A stretch of DNA of 64,000 nt, from assembly GCA_947625615.1 (NCBI GenBank), contig CANQPB010000011.1:1-64000 (forward strand), in the 5' to 3' direction. Source of the stretch: an uncultured Clostridia bacterium (GTDB lineage: Bacteria > Bacillota > Clostridia > Oscillospirales > Ruminococcaceae). The translations under genes were made by a program, and so were the position numbers. The notes under the pieces are model-generated. The model worked only from the letters and a program-made list of their open reading frames with translations, had not been told where the DNA came from and did not search any database. Shown one piece after another: positions 1 through 7,345 of the stretch. The stretch's first letter is position 1. Each line of letters opens with the position of its first letter.

Positions 1-584
1 GTAGTAATTGAATACTCAGATTCTTCAATTAAACGTTCATATAAAGCAGTGACCTGCTGAAGTAAATTATCGTTTATCACTTTATTAAGAGCAATTTTAT
101 CGTCAAGATTCATAAGAACACTTGCGATTTTTTCTTGCTCTTGCAAATCTGGAAATGCTATTTCAAGATTTTGTATCACGTCTGTTTGAACTCGTTGCCT
201 GCCAGAAGAACCAACCATAGATTTGATTGCAGGCTCTCTAATTAAGGGACTCCTAACAAGATAATACACAAAGTTGGGAACGGTATAACCGCTTTTAGCA
301 CGAAATACAATAAACTCTGTCGAGCCAAACCCTATCTCATCAGGATTTAAAACATTGACCATGGCGATTTTGCCATTTTCAAGGCAGGGAGTAATTCTCG
401 CCATAATAGTATCGCCGTTTCTAAACTTTGTCCCACCAAAGAATTTTGCCAACTCGTATTCAGGCACATCTCTAAAAAATGGTTGTAGCTTGTCCATTGA
501 TATCTTTTTGGCGATTGTTCCCTTTGAAAGGGTTTCCTTGGGATTTATATCAACATATTCAGATAGTCTTGCAACTGTAGTCAT
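1..584 (-). CDS. hsdS: Type I restriction specificity subunit HsdS, 5' part, runs off the left edge
   Basis: This reading frame is open from an ATG at 584 to the window edge and is missing from the ORF track because it is cut. The translation (about 194 residues) begins MTTVARLSEYVDINPKE and carries typical target-recognition-domain text: GDTIMARITPCLENGK, a GSTEFIVFR strand, and the conserved coil LDDKIALNKVINDNL that follows TRD1. HsdS sets the DNA sequence recognised by the HsdM2S methylase and the HsdR2M2S nuclease. It starts 4 nt after the PIN gene, with a GAGGAAG ribosome site inside the end of that gene, so it belongs to the same operon. TRD2 and hsdR should lie to the left. The family call is firm; the specificity is unknown. 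Confidence 0.88.
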   Translation of the reverse strand, partial: MTTVARLSEYVDINPKETLSKGTIAKKISMDKLQPFFRDVPEYELAKFFGGTKFRNGDTIMARITPCLENGKIAMVNVLNPDEIGFGSTEFIVFRAKSGYTVPNFVYYLVRSPLIREPAIKSMVGSSGRQRVQTDVIQNLEIAFPDLQEQEKIASVLMNLDDKIALNKVINDNLLQQVTALYERLIEESEYSIT

Positions 585-588
585 AAGC

Positions 589-1530
589 TTATTCTTCCTC
601 TTCCTCAACTGGCTCGCAAGAAGCTTCCAACAACTCACTTGCATTAATGTTATATGTAATATCAAATGCTTGCTTTGCTCCATTTATTAACGCGTTAAAA
701 CATATCCTTACATTATCTTCAACTGGAACGCAAGACAATATTTGCAAATTGGACACGTTAGCCTTTTCATCAATATAACACTCTGATAGTATACGTTGCA
801 TCAAATAATCATCAGTTTTTAAGATGCCGTCAATCATATTTGTTGTGATTACATTAAATTCACGAGACAAGACTATTTGTACATCTTTTGCAGTATTACA
901 AATTCTCAAGTTTCTGTTATTTGTTACATTAAAAAGCTCATAAAAATCGCCATCATTTGAAACCAATATACCAAGATGTTTACCGGTGTGCTTAAGCATA
1001 GTAATGAAAATCAATGCATCTTTAAATCCAGCATCAGTATATTCTTTGCCATTAGCTTTTGCAACTCTGAACGGCTTTGTGGAGCGAATTGCTTGATGCA
1101 TAATACATTTTAGTGTATCTTCATCTTTTGGACAAGGTATAATTCTTGCACTTACTCGTGGATTTTCTAAAAACCCATGGGCTATATTTGCAACATAATC
1201 TGCATACTCTGATTCAGAAATGCAATCTTTAAATTCACAGCTTACTTCTGCTAAATCTCCAAATGATTTTTTAAAAGAAGCTATCTTTGTCTCCATAGAA
1301 GTTTTTTCCGATCTATAGTGATTTATCAAGTGCTCTTGAAGTTCAAGCCACACAATTTCAGGAATACAAATTTCAACTTTTTCCGTTAGTCCCATAGCTC
1401 GTATTAAATCTTCGATTTCATAGTATAACAAACTTACAGTAAATTGAGAAAGAAATAATGATTTACCAGAATGGCGGCGTTCCAAAGCATTTGTGTCGAA
1501 ATATAGAAATGCTTTCTCATATTCTGCCAA
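589..1530 (-). CDS. PIN-domain (PIN_12/DUF4935-like) protein inside an hsd operon
   Basis: A 313-residue protein. Near the N-terminus, FDTNAL (residues 11-16) fits the first acidic motif of PIN ribonucleases. About 150 residues later, TDAGFKDALIF and LVSNDGDF supply the further acidic residues expected of the PIN metal site. The long helical insert between them is usual for the PIN_12 type. Such domains are Mg-dependent RNases in toxin and defence systems, but no substrate can be read here. It sits 7 nt after hsdM and 4 nt before hsdS, so it is co-expressed with the modification genes and may be an accessory effector or an abortive-infection toxin. No antitoxin-like gene adjoins it. The domain call is fairly sure; the role is inference. 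Confidence 0.72.
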   Translation of the reverse strand: MAEYEKAFLYFDTNALERRHSGKSLFLSQFTVSLLYYEIEDLIRAMGLTEKVEICIPEIVWLELQEHLINHYRSEKTSMETKIASFKKSFGDLAEVSCEFKDCISESEYADYVANIAHGFLENPRVSARIIPCPKDEDTLKCIMHQAIRSTKPFRVAKANGKEYTDAGFKDALIFITMLKHTGKHLGILVSNDGDFYELFNVTNNRNLRICNTAKDVQIVLSREFNVITTNMIDGILKTDDYLMQRILSECYIDEKANVSNLQILSCVPVEDNVRICFNALINGAKQAFDITYNINASELLEASCEPVEEEEE

Positions 1531-1537
1531 TTTTCAT

Positions 1538-3061
1538 TCACTTCCTTTGCTCTCTAATTTCAAACCCGATTGCAGACAGATTCTTACAGATTTCTATTTC
1601 CAGTTCGTGCGAGCGCTTGAACATCTCGGACAGCTCGGCGGTGAGCCTTGTCATTTTCTCCTCAAACGGCTCGCCGTCGTCCTCCTGCTCCTCAATGCCG
1701 ACATAACGTCCGGGCGTTAAGATATAATCCTGCTTCTCTATGTTCTGCGTCGTAACTGCCGCGCAGAAGCCCTTGACGTCCTCTAAAGTGCCGTTCTGGA
1801 AAGCCTCAAAGGTATCCGCTAACTTTTTAATATCCTCGTCCGAGAAGTCGCGGTGCTTGCGGTCAACCATATGCCCCATTTTTCGCGCGTCGATAAAGAG
1901 CGTTTTGCCTGCCTGCTTCTTGCCTTTGGTGATAAACCAGAGCGTAACCGGAATCGTAACGCTGTAAAAGAGCTGCGTCGGCAGGGCGACAATACCCTCG
2001 ATCAAATCGGCATTGATGATTCTTTTGCGGATCTCTCCCTCGCCGCTCGACTGCGTGGAGAGCGCACCGTTCGCAAGAACAAGCCCGATTTTTCCTCCCT
2101 CGGCAAGGTGATGGATCATGTGCTGAATCCATGCGTAGTTGGCGTTTCCCGCGGGCGGCAGACCGTATTTCCAACGAGGATCATCGGTCAGTTTTTCCTG
2201 ACCCCAAGGGTGATAGTTGAACGGCGGGTTGGCGAGTATGAAATCTGCCTTTAAAGTCGGGTGCAGGTCGTTTGTGAACGTGTCAGCCTGATACGGACCG
2301 AAGTCGGCGTTTATACCGCGAATAGCCATATTCATCTTCGCCATTTTCCAAGTGTCGGCGTTAGCCTCCTGACCGTAGACGGAAATGGCACCTCTTTTGT
2401 GACTGTGATTCAGAATGAATTTTGCACTCTGTACGAACATACCGCCCGAACCGCAGCATGGGTCATACACGCGGCAATTCTCATACGGCTTGATTATCTC
2501 GACAAGCGTTTTAACGATGCTTGCGGGAGTATAAAATTCGCCGCCGTTCACGCCTTCAACCTCGGCAAACTGCGCTATGCAGTATTCATATGTACGACCG
2601 AGCAAATCTTCGCTTTCCTCGGTGTTGCTCATGTCGATGTTGTTTGTAAAGATGTCCACAACGTCGCCCAAAACTCTTTTATCAAGGTCGGGGCTGGCGT
2701 AATTCTTCGGCAGAACATTTTTAAGAGTTTTATTTTCAGCCTCGATAGCGCGCATGGCGTTGTCAATGACCGTTCCGATTTCGGGGGTATGAGCGGCAGA
2801 AGAAATGGTGTTCCACCTTGCCTCCTCGGGAACAAAGAAAACGTTGTCCATCGTGTATGCGTCGCGGTCGTCCTCGAATCCCTCGCCCTCATCGACAAGC
2901 TCCTGATAACGCTTGTCAAAAGCCGCGGAAATGTATCTGAGGAAAATAAGACCGATGATAACCTTGCGGTATTCTGCGGCGGGGATATGTCCCCACAAAA
3001 CGCACGCCGCGTTCCAAAGCTGCTTTTCAAAACCTATATTTGCTTGTGTTTTGTCTGCCAT
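1538..3061 (-). CDS. hsdM: Type I restriction-modification N6-adenine methyltransferase HsdM
   Basis: A 507-residue type I methylase. The S-adenosylmethionine motif YDPCCGSGGMF lies near residue 203 and the catalytic motif IV NPPF near residue 280. The N-terminal helical HsdM domain includes the LWGHIPAAEYR text. The protein methylates adenine in the site chosen by HsdS, protecting host DNA. The track start adds six residues; I prefer the ATG at 3061 (MADKTQ), preceded by ACGGAGAAC at good spacing. It is the first gene of hsdM-PIN-hsdS and has its own promoter about 50 nt upstream. Length and motifs are complete. Confidence 0.95.
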   Translation of the reverse strand: MADKTQANIGFEKQLWNAACVLWGHIPAAEYRKVIIGLIFLRYISAAFDKRYQELVDEGEGFEDDRDAYTMDNVFFVPEEARWNTISSAAHTPEIGTVIDNAMRAIEAENKTLKNVLPKNYASPDLDKRVLGDVVDIFTNNIDMSNTEESEDLLGRTYEYCIAQFAEVEGVNGGEFYTPASIVKTLVEIIKPYENCRVYDPCCGSGGMFVQSAKFILNHSHKRGAISVYGQEANADTWKMAKMNMAIRGINADFGPYQADTFTNDLHPTLKADFILANPPFNYHPWGQEKLTDDPRWKYGLPPAGNANYAWIQHMIHHLAEGGKIGLVLANGALSTQSSGEGEIRKRIINADLIEGIVALPTQLFYSVTIPVTLWFITKGKKQAGKTLFIDARKMGHMVDRKHRDFSDEDIKKLADTFEAFQNGTLEDVKGFCAAVTTQNIEKQDYILTPGRYVGIEEQEDDGEPFEEKMTRLTAELSEMFKRSHELEIEICKNLSAIGFEIREQRK

Positions 3062-3108
3062 AATCAGTTCTCCGTTCAATAATGATAAATATACAAATGT
3101 AATATATT

Positions 3109-3137
3109 ATAATACCATATTTTTGTCACTTTTACAA
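3109..3137 (-). promoter_or_regulatory. Probable sigma-A promoter of hsdM
   Basis: On the minus strand TTGTAA is followed after 17 nt by TATTAT, about 48 nt upstream of the hsdM start. A competing TATAAT two to three bases further on makes the exact -10 uncertain. Confidence 0.5.
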
Positions 3138-3271
3138 TCGGCAGATTCAACATTTTATCGCATGAAAATTTGACACGCCGATTTGTCAAACGGTTTAATG
3201 CTTGATAACAATGCAGAAAATACGATGAGCATAATAGGTTTTAATTTATTTAGCAATATGCAAAAGGAATA

Positions 3272-4078
3272 TCAACTCTCGGCGTTTTTCTTATCTTCGC
3301 TCGGCAGACTTTTCAGCAGCTCCGTCCCGAATGTTTTGAAAATCTTCTGCACATTCTCATCAATATTGCCTGCGGATTTTACGACGTTCGCAATCGTCAC
3401 ACTTATCTGCTCGGGGGTGAGTTTCGTCACATCCTGAGGCTTAAAGGCTGCCAGTATCTTTTCTAAAAATTCTTTGTTTGCTCTGTTGCCTGCATTGGCG
3501 GCAGAGTTTTTCTTTATGTCCTTGACCGCCGTTATAAATTCATACTGTATGTTAATAAGCTGCTCTGCCTTAAAGTTAGGCTTGGACAATACGACCGCTT
3601 TCCTGACCTCTTTCGCTTTGGGATTGACCTTTCCTGCAAAATCCCTCATAGATTTTGTGAAATCGTTCTGCCCCTCAACAATTTGCGCGAAGTAGTCGCT
3701 CGTATAAAAATCAATCAAAAGCAGCGCCTTAATAAAGTGCGGGTCAACGAGCAACTCGTTCAGAATACCAATCGGAATAGTACGAGAAACGATGTTTGTC
3801 GCCGCGTTCTCGGTTAAACCCAACTCCTCCGCATCAATTATTTTGTGCCTCGGTATGTCAGTTACGCCCAACAGATAATCCGTCGAACAGCCGAAAATCT
3901 TGGCAAGCTTTACTATCTGTTCTATCCCGAGCGTATCCGTCTTTCCGCTCATAAAGCGGTTCAGTGTAGCTTCGGAGATGCCTATTTCCTTTGCAAGCTT
4001 CGCCTGAGACGACTTATTATCTCGAATCCAATCGGAAATCTGGTCGCGGATTGTAAATTTCAAATATTCTTTCGGCAT
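3272..4078 (-). CDS. XRE-family helix-turn-helix transcriptional regulator
   Basis: A 268-residue protein from the ATG at 4078 (MPKEYLKF), which has a GGAGGGG ribosome site 8 nt upstream; the track start lies 16 codons earlier, inside the promoter. Residues about 8-75 are an HTH_XRE domain: the helix pair LAKEIGISEATLNRFMSGK is followed by IVKLAKIFGCSTDYLLG. The remaining ~190 residues are helical and unrecognised and may sense a ligand or partner. It stands just upstream of hsdM in the same direction, so it may control the hsd operon as well as itself; a perfect palindrome covers its own -10. The DNA-binding role is sure; the target set is inferred. Confidence 0.88.
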   Translation of the reverse strand: MPKEYLKFTIRDQISDWIRDNKSSQAKLAKEIGISEATLNRFMSGKTDTLGIEQIVKLAKIFGCSTDYLLGVTDIPRHKIIDAEELGLTENAATNIVSRTIPIGILNELLVDPHFIKALLLIDFYTSDYFAQIVEGQNDFTKSMRDFAGKVNPKAKEVRKAVVLSKPNFKAEQLINIQYEFITAVKDIKKNSAANAGNRANKEFLEKILAAFKPQDVTKLTPEQISVTIANVVKSAGNIDENVQKIFKTFGTELLKSLPSEDKKNAES

Positions 4079-4093
4079 AAAATCGCCCCTCCA

Positions 4094-4140
4094 ATAATTA
4101 TTTCTGAAATAATTATACACCACCATTTCGGGGAAATCAA
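4094..4140 (-). promoter_or_regulatory. Promoter of the XRE gene with a 23-bp palindromic operator over the -10
   Basis: On the minus strand TTGATT (4135-4140), 17 nt and TATAAT (4112-4117) form a near-consensus promoter. A perfect palindrome, 11-nt arms ATAATTATTTC/GAAATAATTAT around one central base (4094-4116), overlaps the -10 and transcription start just before the ribosome site. This is the expected arrangement for an autorepressor operator. Confidence 0.75.
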
Positions 4141-4155
4141 TACTTTTTAGAACAT

Positions 4156-4350
4156 TTGTTCTTTATTTTTTTGCTCTCTTCTTGCATATCTGCAAGATTT
4201 GAGGGCAAATTTTTTGCTTTTCCTGCGGAAATGACGGTTTTGGAGGGCTATAGACGGATCTGTGCTATCATTGATTATGGAGGTGATGCACTTGAAATTC
4301 TTGTAGCAAGAATCAATCATATTAAAAACAGTGAAGTTTTTGACGGCTAA
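4156..4350 (+). pseudogene. Possible 3' remnant of a RelE/ParE-family toxin
   Basis: A short open frame whose last ~38 residues (EGYRRICAIIDYGGDALEIL ... ending SEVFDG) resemble the C-terminal strands of RelE-type toxins, which often read GYR-[IL]-x-Y-x-ID ... GxRxxVY. There is no ribosome site, the upstream part (MFFIFLLSSC) does not look like a toxin N-terminus, and no antitoxin adjoins. It is best seen as a decayed fragment in the mobile island. The resemblance is by eye only, so confidence is low. Confidence 0.3.
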
Positions 4351-4601
4351 GCGAACATATTTAGCTGTTTAGCGGCACGTTGAGGGGCGAAAGAAATATG
4401 CCATAAAGCGCGTGTTTACGCAGTTTGGCGCAAACTCACATTAGACTGCGAAAACGCCTACCCCTGCCTGTGGATAACTGTTCATACCGTCAAAACGGGG
4501 CGGCTGAAAGGGAAAAGAAAAATGCGCTGCATAGCGTGTACAAATCGCTGTACGGCAAAAGTATTTCATTAACAAGCAAAAACAATTTTTAGGAGGAATT
4601 T
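4351..4601. other. Intergenic stretch with one DnaA-box-like site, no gene seen
   Basis: 250 nt with no credible gene. A perfect single DnaA consensus nonamer (TTATCCACA on the minus strand, 4469-4477) is present, but one box does not make an origin. A GGAGG ribosome site ends the stretch, in front of the gene at 4602. Confidence 0.4.
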
Positions 4602-4814
4602 ATGAGTATCAAGAACGAAATCAAGGCAAACATCGTCCGTGCGGGGTTCACTATGCAAGAGATTGTGGACAAGCTGTCAGTCGATTACGGTTGGAGCGAC
4701 AGCGTTTCCAACTTCTCGGGCAAGCTGAACCGCGAATCTCTGCGGTATAAAGAAGCCGTCGAGCTTGCCGACACGCTCGGGTATGAAATTGTCTGGCAAA
4801 AGCGGACGAGGTAA
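4602..4814 (+). CDS. Small HTH-like protein typical of clostridial mobile elements
   Basis: A 70-residue protein with a very good ribosome site (TAGGAGGAATTTATG). The text GFTMQEIVDKL ... NFSGKLNRESLRY suggests a small helix-turn-helix fold of the kind sometimes labelled DUF6471. Small proteins of this type turn up in clostridial integrative elements, but I assign no function. It is followed closely by another small gene on the same strand and then a terminator, so the two likely form a short unit at the tRNA-proximal end of the island. Coding potential is good. Confidence 0.6.
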   Translation: MSIKNEIKANIVRAGFTMQEIVDKLSVDYGWSDSVSNFSGKLNRESLRYKEAVELADTLGYEIVWQKRTR

Positions 4815-4897
4815 TCAGAAATTTATCGAGGAAGTGATAAACCAAGTGAAATTTGAAGTCACGGCGAATTGCATCTTGTGAAGTCTTGGAGGTACTT

Positions 4898-5071
4898 TTG
4901 AGCAGACGAAAAAAGTTAGTCAACAACACTGCCATACCGCAGCACAAAATTGAGGCGATCGCTCGCTGCCTGTTACCCGACATCCTCGCATTTTATGAAA
5001 GCGAGGAGGGTCAGCGCGAGTTCGCCGAGTGGAAGCGGCAGCAGGAAGAAAACAAGATGCAGAAAAATTGA
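4898..5071 (+). CDS. Small conserved-type protein, unknown function
   Basis: A 57-residue protein. I place the start at a TTG (4898), in frame with the ATG at 4853 used by the track, because GGAGG lies 5 nt upstream of the TTG and nothing useful precedes the ATG. The sequence is charged and helical (IPQHKIEAIARCLLPDI, FYESEEGQREFAEWKRQ) with no known motif. It lies 83 nt after the preceding small gene and immediately before a strong terminator. It is probably a mobile-element accessory protein; no function is claimed. Confidence 0.6.
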   Translation: MSRRKKLVNNTAIPQHKIEAIARCLLPDILAFYESEEGQREFAEWKRQQEENKMQKN

Positions 5072-5080
5072 ATAAAAAGG

Positions 5081-5110
5081 ACAGGCGTACCGAGCGGTGC
5101 GCCTGTTTTT
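5081..5110 (+). terminator. Rho-independent terminator after the small-gene pair
   Basis: ACAGGCG...CGCCTGT forms an 11-bp stem with one T-G wobble and a GAGC loop, followed directly by five T residues. Confidence 0.85.
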
Positions 5111-5213
5111 ACTATTTCAGCTTTTTCTTTCGCGGACCCCGAGGTTTTGAGGTCGGCAAAATTTTCTTGCCATTTCTAAAGTGAGTTTCTTCATATCTGT
5201 CAAAGAAAAGCAA

Positions 5214-5253
5214 TAATCCGAACGTGTCGCCGATTGGGAACAGGTTCGGATTA
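5214..5253 (-). terminator. Hairpin downstream of tRNA-Leu, possible terminator
   Basis: TAATCCGAAC and GTTCGGATTA form a 10-bp stem with a 20-nt loop directly behind the tRNA 3' end on the minus strand, followed by a weak T-rich run (TTGCTTTTCTTT). Confidence 0.5.
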
Positions 5254-5261
5254 TACTGGTT

Positions 5262-5345
5262 TGGTGCGGGTGACAGGACTTGAACCTGCACGGGGTGCCC
5301 ACCAGAACCTAAATCTGGCGCGTCTGCCAATTCCGCCACACCCGC
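5262..5345 (-). tRNA. tRNA-Leu (anticodon UAG), CCA encoded
   Basis: The minus strand folds as a class II tRNA. Acceptor GCGGGTG pairs with CACCCGC, followed by A-CCA. The D arm contains GGCGGAATTGGCAGACGC. The anticodon stem CCAGA/TCTGG closes a TTTAGGT loop with anticodon TAG, then comes a long variable arm and the T loop GGTTCAAGTCC. The total is 84 nt including CCA. A protein ORF in the track across it (MAELADAPDLG...) is a shadow. Its 3' end faces the hsd/XRE island, the usual geometry of tRNA-integrated elements. Confidence 0.96.
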
Positions 5346-5353
5346 GTGCTGTT

Positions 5354-5382
5354 ATCATATCACTTTTTTCGGCGCTTGTCAA
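5354..5382 (-). promoter_or_regulatory. Promoter of tRNA-Leu
   Basis: TTGACA, 17-nt spacer, TATGAT on the minus strand, with the -10 ending 9 nt before the mature tRNA 5' end. Confidence 0.8.
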
Positions 5383-5398
5383 TCGTTCGCCGGCCAAA

Positions 5399-5454
5399 GA
5401 TGTGGCCTTTGGGCCACATCAAGAAAACAGATATCGGAAATCAGATATCAGAAT
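5399..5454 (+). repeat. Repeat family A, copy 1 (hairpin plus CAGA/TCAGAAT tail)
   Basis: A GATGTGGCC/GGCCACATC perfect stem with a TTTG loop is followed by AAGAAAACAGA and a quasi-periodic tail ending ATCAGAAT. The same design recurs at 7136 and 17343 with altered stems or loops. Confidence 0.75.
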
Positions 5455-5467
5455 GGCCTCGCCCGTC

Positions 5468-7033
5468 TCAGGGCGCGAGCCAGTATTCGCCTATGTCCGC
5501 CATGTCGCCGTCGGCGTTGCCCTCAAGCGCGAAGACAGAGGTTTTCAGGTCTTCAAGGTCGTGATCCGGCTCCTTGCCGTAGACATGGTAATCAAAATAG
5601 TCGGTGATATATTCAATGTCCTCGGGGATCACCGCGTGACCCTGCTGGTGAATGTTTATAGCGATGTTTTCGCCGAGATCAAGCGCGTCGAAGACTACCT
5701 TTGCGCCCTTGTAGGCATACCACATCGCCGGGGCGTTCACCCAGTCCTCATATATGCAGGAGCCTATTATAAAGAGATATCTGTACGGCTCGGCGACAAG
5801 GCTGCAAAGCAGATGCTGGTCAAGCGGAAGCGACTCGGCGGTCTTGAATTTCAGGAACATGTCGTTGAACCAACCCCTTTCGGCCGACGACTGCAAGCTG
5901 CCGAGCGGCTCGTTCTGACCGTAGGTGTAGGCGCTGTCGGCGCCCTTTGAGCTGAAATCGTAGGTCTTTCCCTCGGAGACATAGCGGTAAAGCGCAACTC
6001 CGCCCGCGCCGGAACAGGAGGGCGCCACCATTTTGAATCTGCGGTCAAAGGCGCCGCAGACTATCGCCGCCTTGCCCCAGCGGGAAACGCCTGTGACTAC
6101 CGTGTTCACCGGGCTGATGTTAAGCTCCTCGCCGAGGCCGGCCTCAAGCGCGTCGACTATCTTCGAGCAGCCCCAGCCCCACGCCATCAGAACGCCGGTC
6201 TGCTCCTCGGGCTCGGTGCCGTAGGGGTACAGATCGTAAAACGCACCGGTGTGCTTGGTGTCGTCCGAGGCGACGCCGTAGCCGAAAAAGTCGAGAGTAG
6301 CGGTGGCGTAGCCGTTTTTAAGGGCGACGTCCTCGCTTATGCCCTGGTGCATTCCCACGATGACGGGATATCCTCCCTCGGGGGCTTCTATTGAGGAATC
6401 GGGGACGTTCACCGTCGCGCTGACGGTTGTTGTTGCGCCGGTGGATATGCGGGTGATGTTCATTTTAAGGGAATAGGCGCTGCCCTCACCCTTTGTAAGC
6501 TCATATGTCAGCTCCTCGTCCGAGCCGTCCCGCCAGACGCCGTACATATAGTGCTGATACATCGCGCTGATCTCGGCGGCACGCTTCACCCACTCCTCCT
6601 TTGTCTTCACAAAGCTCCCGTCGGCATACTGAAACGGATCCATGAGCTCGTGGGTGGCGGTTATCTCGCCGGGATCCGGAAAATCTCCGTGATAAAACTG
6701 GCCTTCTTCGGCGGCCTTAAGCTTCTGCGTCATTTTGTCAACCTCCGTCTGTGAAACATTTTCCTTTGAAGCGAACGCCTTTGCCTCGGCCGTCGCCGAC
6801 AAAAGATATCCCCCGCTGAGACTTTCCGAAACGTCCATGGCCTCCGCGGCGGCAATTTCCGCCTCAAGGGCGGAAAGATCCGCGGGCTCCTCGGCCAGAT
6901 CTTCGGCCTCGGCGGGATTTTCGCCCTTTTCGGGGCCTTCGCCCGGCGCCGAACACGCAAACAGCGCCGTCATAAGCGCGCCGGCAATAATCAGGCAGAT
7001 TATACGCCTGAGCGTTCCTTTTTTGTCTGTCAT
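5468..7033 (-). CDS. Secreted lipoprotein, carbohydrate esterase family 15-like (glucuronoyl esterase)
   Basis: A 521-residue protein from the ATG at 7033, with AAAGGACGG upstream; the 22 extra track residues lie in the leader. The N-terminus MTDKKGTLRRIICL leads into a lipoprotein signal ending LFAC, followed by a Pro/Glu/Ala-rich linker. The catalytic block VVTGVSRWGKAAIVCGAFD matches the CE15 nucleophile signature G-x-S-R-x-G-K, and HQQGHAV near the C-terminus supplies a likely triad histidine. CE15 enzymes cleave ester links between 4-O-methyl-glucuronic acid on xylan and lignin. This fits the GH115 alpha-glucuronidase 14 kb away, which removes the same sugar. It is a single-gene unit with its own promoter. 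The family is fairly sure; the exact ester is not. Confidence 0.82.
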   Translation of the reverse strand: MTDKKGTLRRIICLIIAGALMTALFACSAPGEGPEKGENPAEAEDLAEEPADLSALEAEIAAAEAMDVSESLSGGYLLSATAEAKAFASKENVSQTEVDKMTQKLKAAEEGQFYHGDFPDPGEITATHELMDPFQYADGSFVKTKEEWVKRAAEISAMYQHYMYGVWRDGSDEELTYELTKGEGSAYSLKMNITRISTGATTTVSATVNVPDSSIEAPEGGYPVIVGMHQGISEDVALKNGYATATLDFFGYGVASDDTKHTGAFYDLYPYGTEPEEQTGVLMAWGWGCSKIVDALEAGLGEELNISPVNTVVTGVSRWGKAAIVCGAFDRRFKMVAPSCSGAGGVALYRYVSEGKTYDFSSKGADSAYTYGQNEPLGSLQSSAERGWFNDMFLKFKTAESLPLDQHLLCSLVAEPYRYLFIIGSCIYEDWVNAPAMWYAYKGAKVVFDALDLGENIAINIHQQGHAVIPEDIEYITDYFDYHVYGKEPDHDLEDLKTSVFALEGNADGDMADIGEYWLAP

Positions 7034-7089
7034 GTTATCCGTCCTTTCGAAACTATCTTTCGCGGCATTATGCTCCGCCCGCTGATAAC

Positions 7090-7118
7090 AGTATGACATA
7101 AATCTTAGAAAAAGTCAA
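7090..7118 (-). promoter_or_regulatory. Promoter of the CE15 gene
   Basis: TTGACT, 17-nt spacer, CATACT on the minus strand, about 57 nt upstream of the chosen start. Confidence 0.6.
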
Positions 7119-7135
7119 CCAAAACAGAGGATAAA

Positions 7136-7262
7136 GATGTGGCTCTGGCCACATCAAGAAAACAGATGTTAGAAGTCAGATATCAGAATTTCAAGGTGTC
7201 GCCTGCGGCGACATATATAAATTTTTCTAATAATACGTACGGAATGGACGCTCCCAGAGGAT
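7136..7262 (+). repeat. Repeat family A, copy 2 (two hairpins, extended form)
   Basis: GATGTGGC-TCTG-GCCACATC hairpin, AAGAAAACAGA...TCAGATATCAGAAT tail, then a second hairpin TGTCGCC-TGC-GGCGACA and the block ACGGAATGGACGCTCCCAGAG. The same order occurs at 17343-17475. Confidence 0.75.
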
Positions 7263-7288
7263 AATAACGAAAAAATTTGCAAAACTCG

Positions 7289-7317
7289 TTGATTTTTTCC
7301 GGCGTTTGCGGTAAAAT
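7289..7317 (+). promoter_or_regulatory. Promoter of the phosphohexomutase gene
   Basis: TTGATT, 17-nt spacer, TAAAAT, followed 28 nt later by the AAGGAGGAGA ribosome site and ATG. Confidence 0.65.
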
Positions 7318-7345
7318 GAAGTAAGCATATAAGGAGGAGACAAAA

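Noticed and set aside
2261-3082. 273-residue plus-strand ORF opposite hsdM, and comparable long antisense ORFs opposite prfB, CE15, tmcAL and fucI
   Set aside because: Each is the shadow of a clear gene in GC-rich DNA and lacks known domains or ribosome sites.
4469-4477. Perfect single DnaA-box nonamer
   Set aside because: One box alone, without an AT-rich unwinding element or replication genes, does not support an origin.
5112-5339. ORF MAELADAPDLGSGG... on the minus strand
   Set aside because: It is a translation across tRNA-Leu and its downstream hairpin; this shadow protein is a common annotation artefact.
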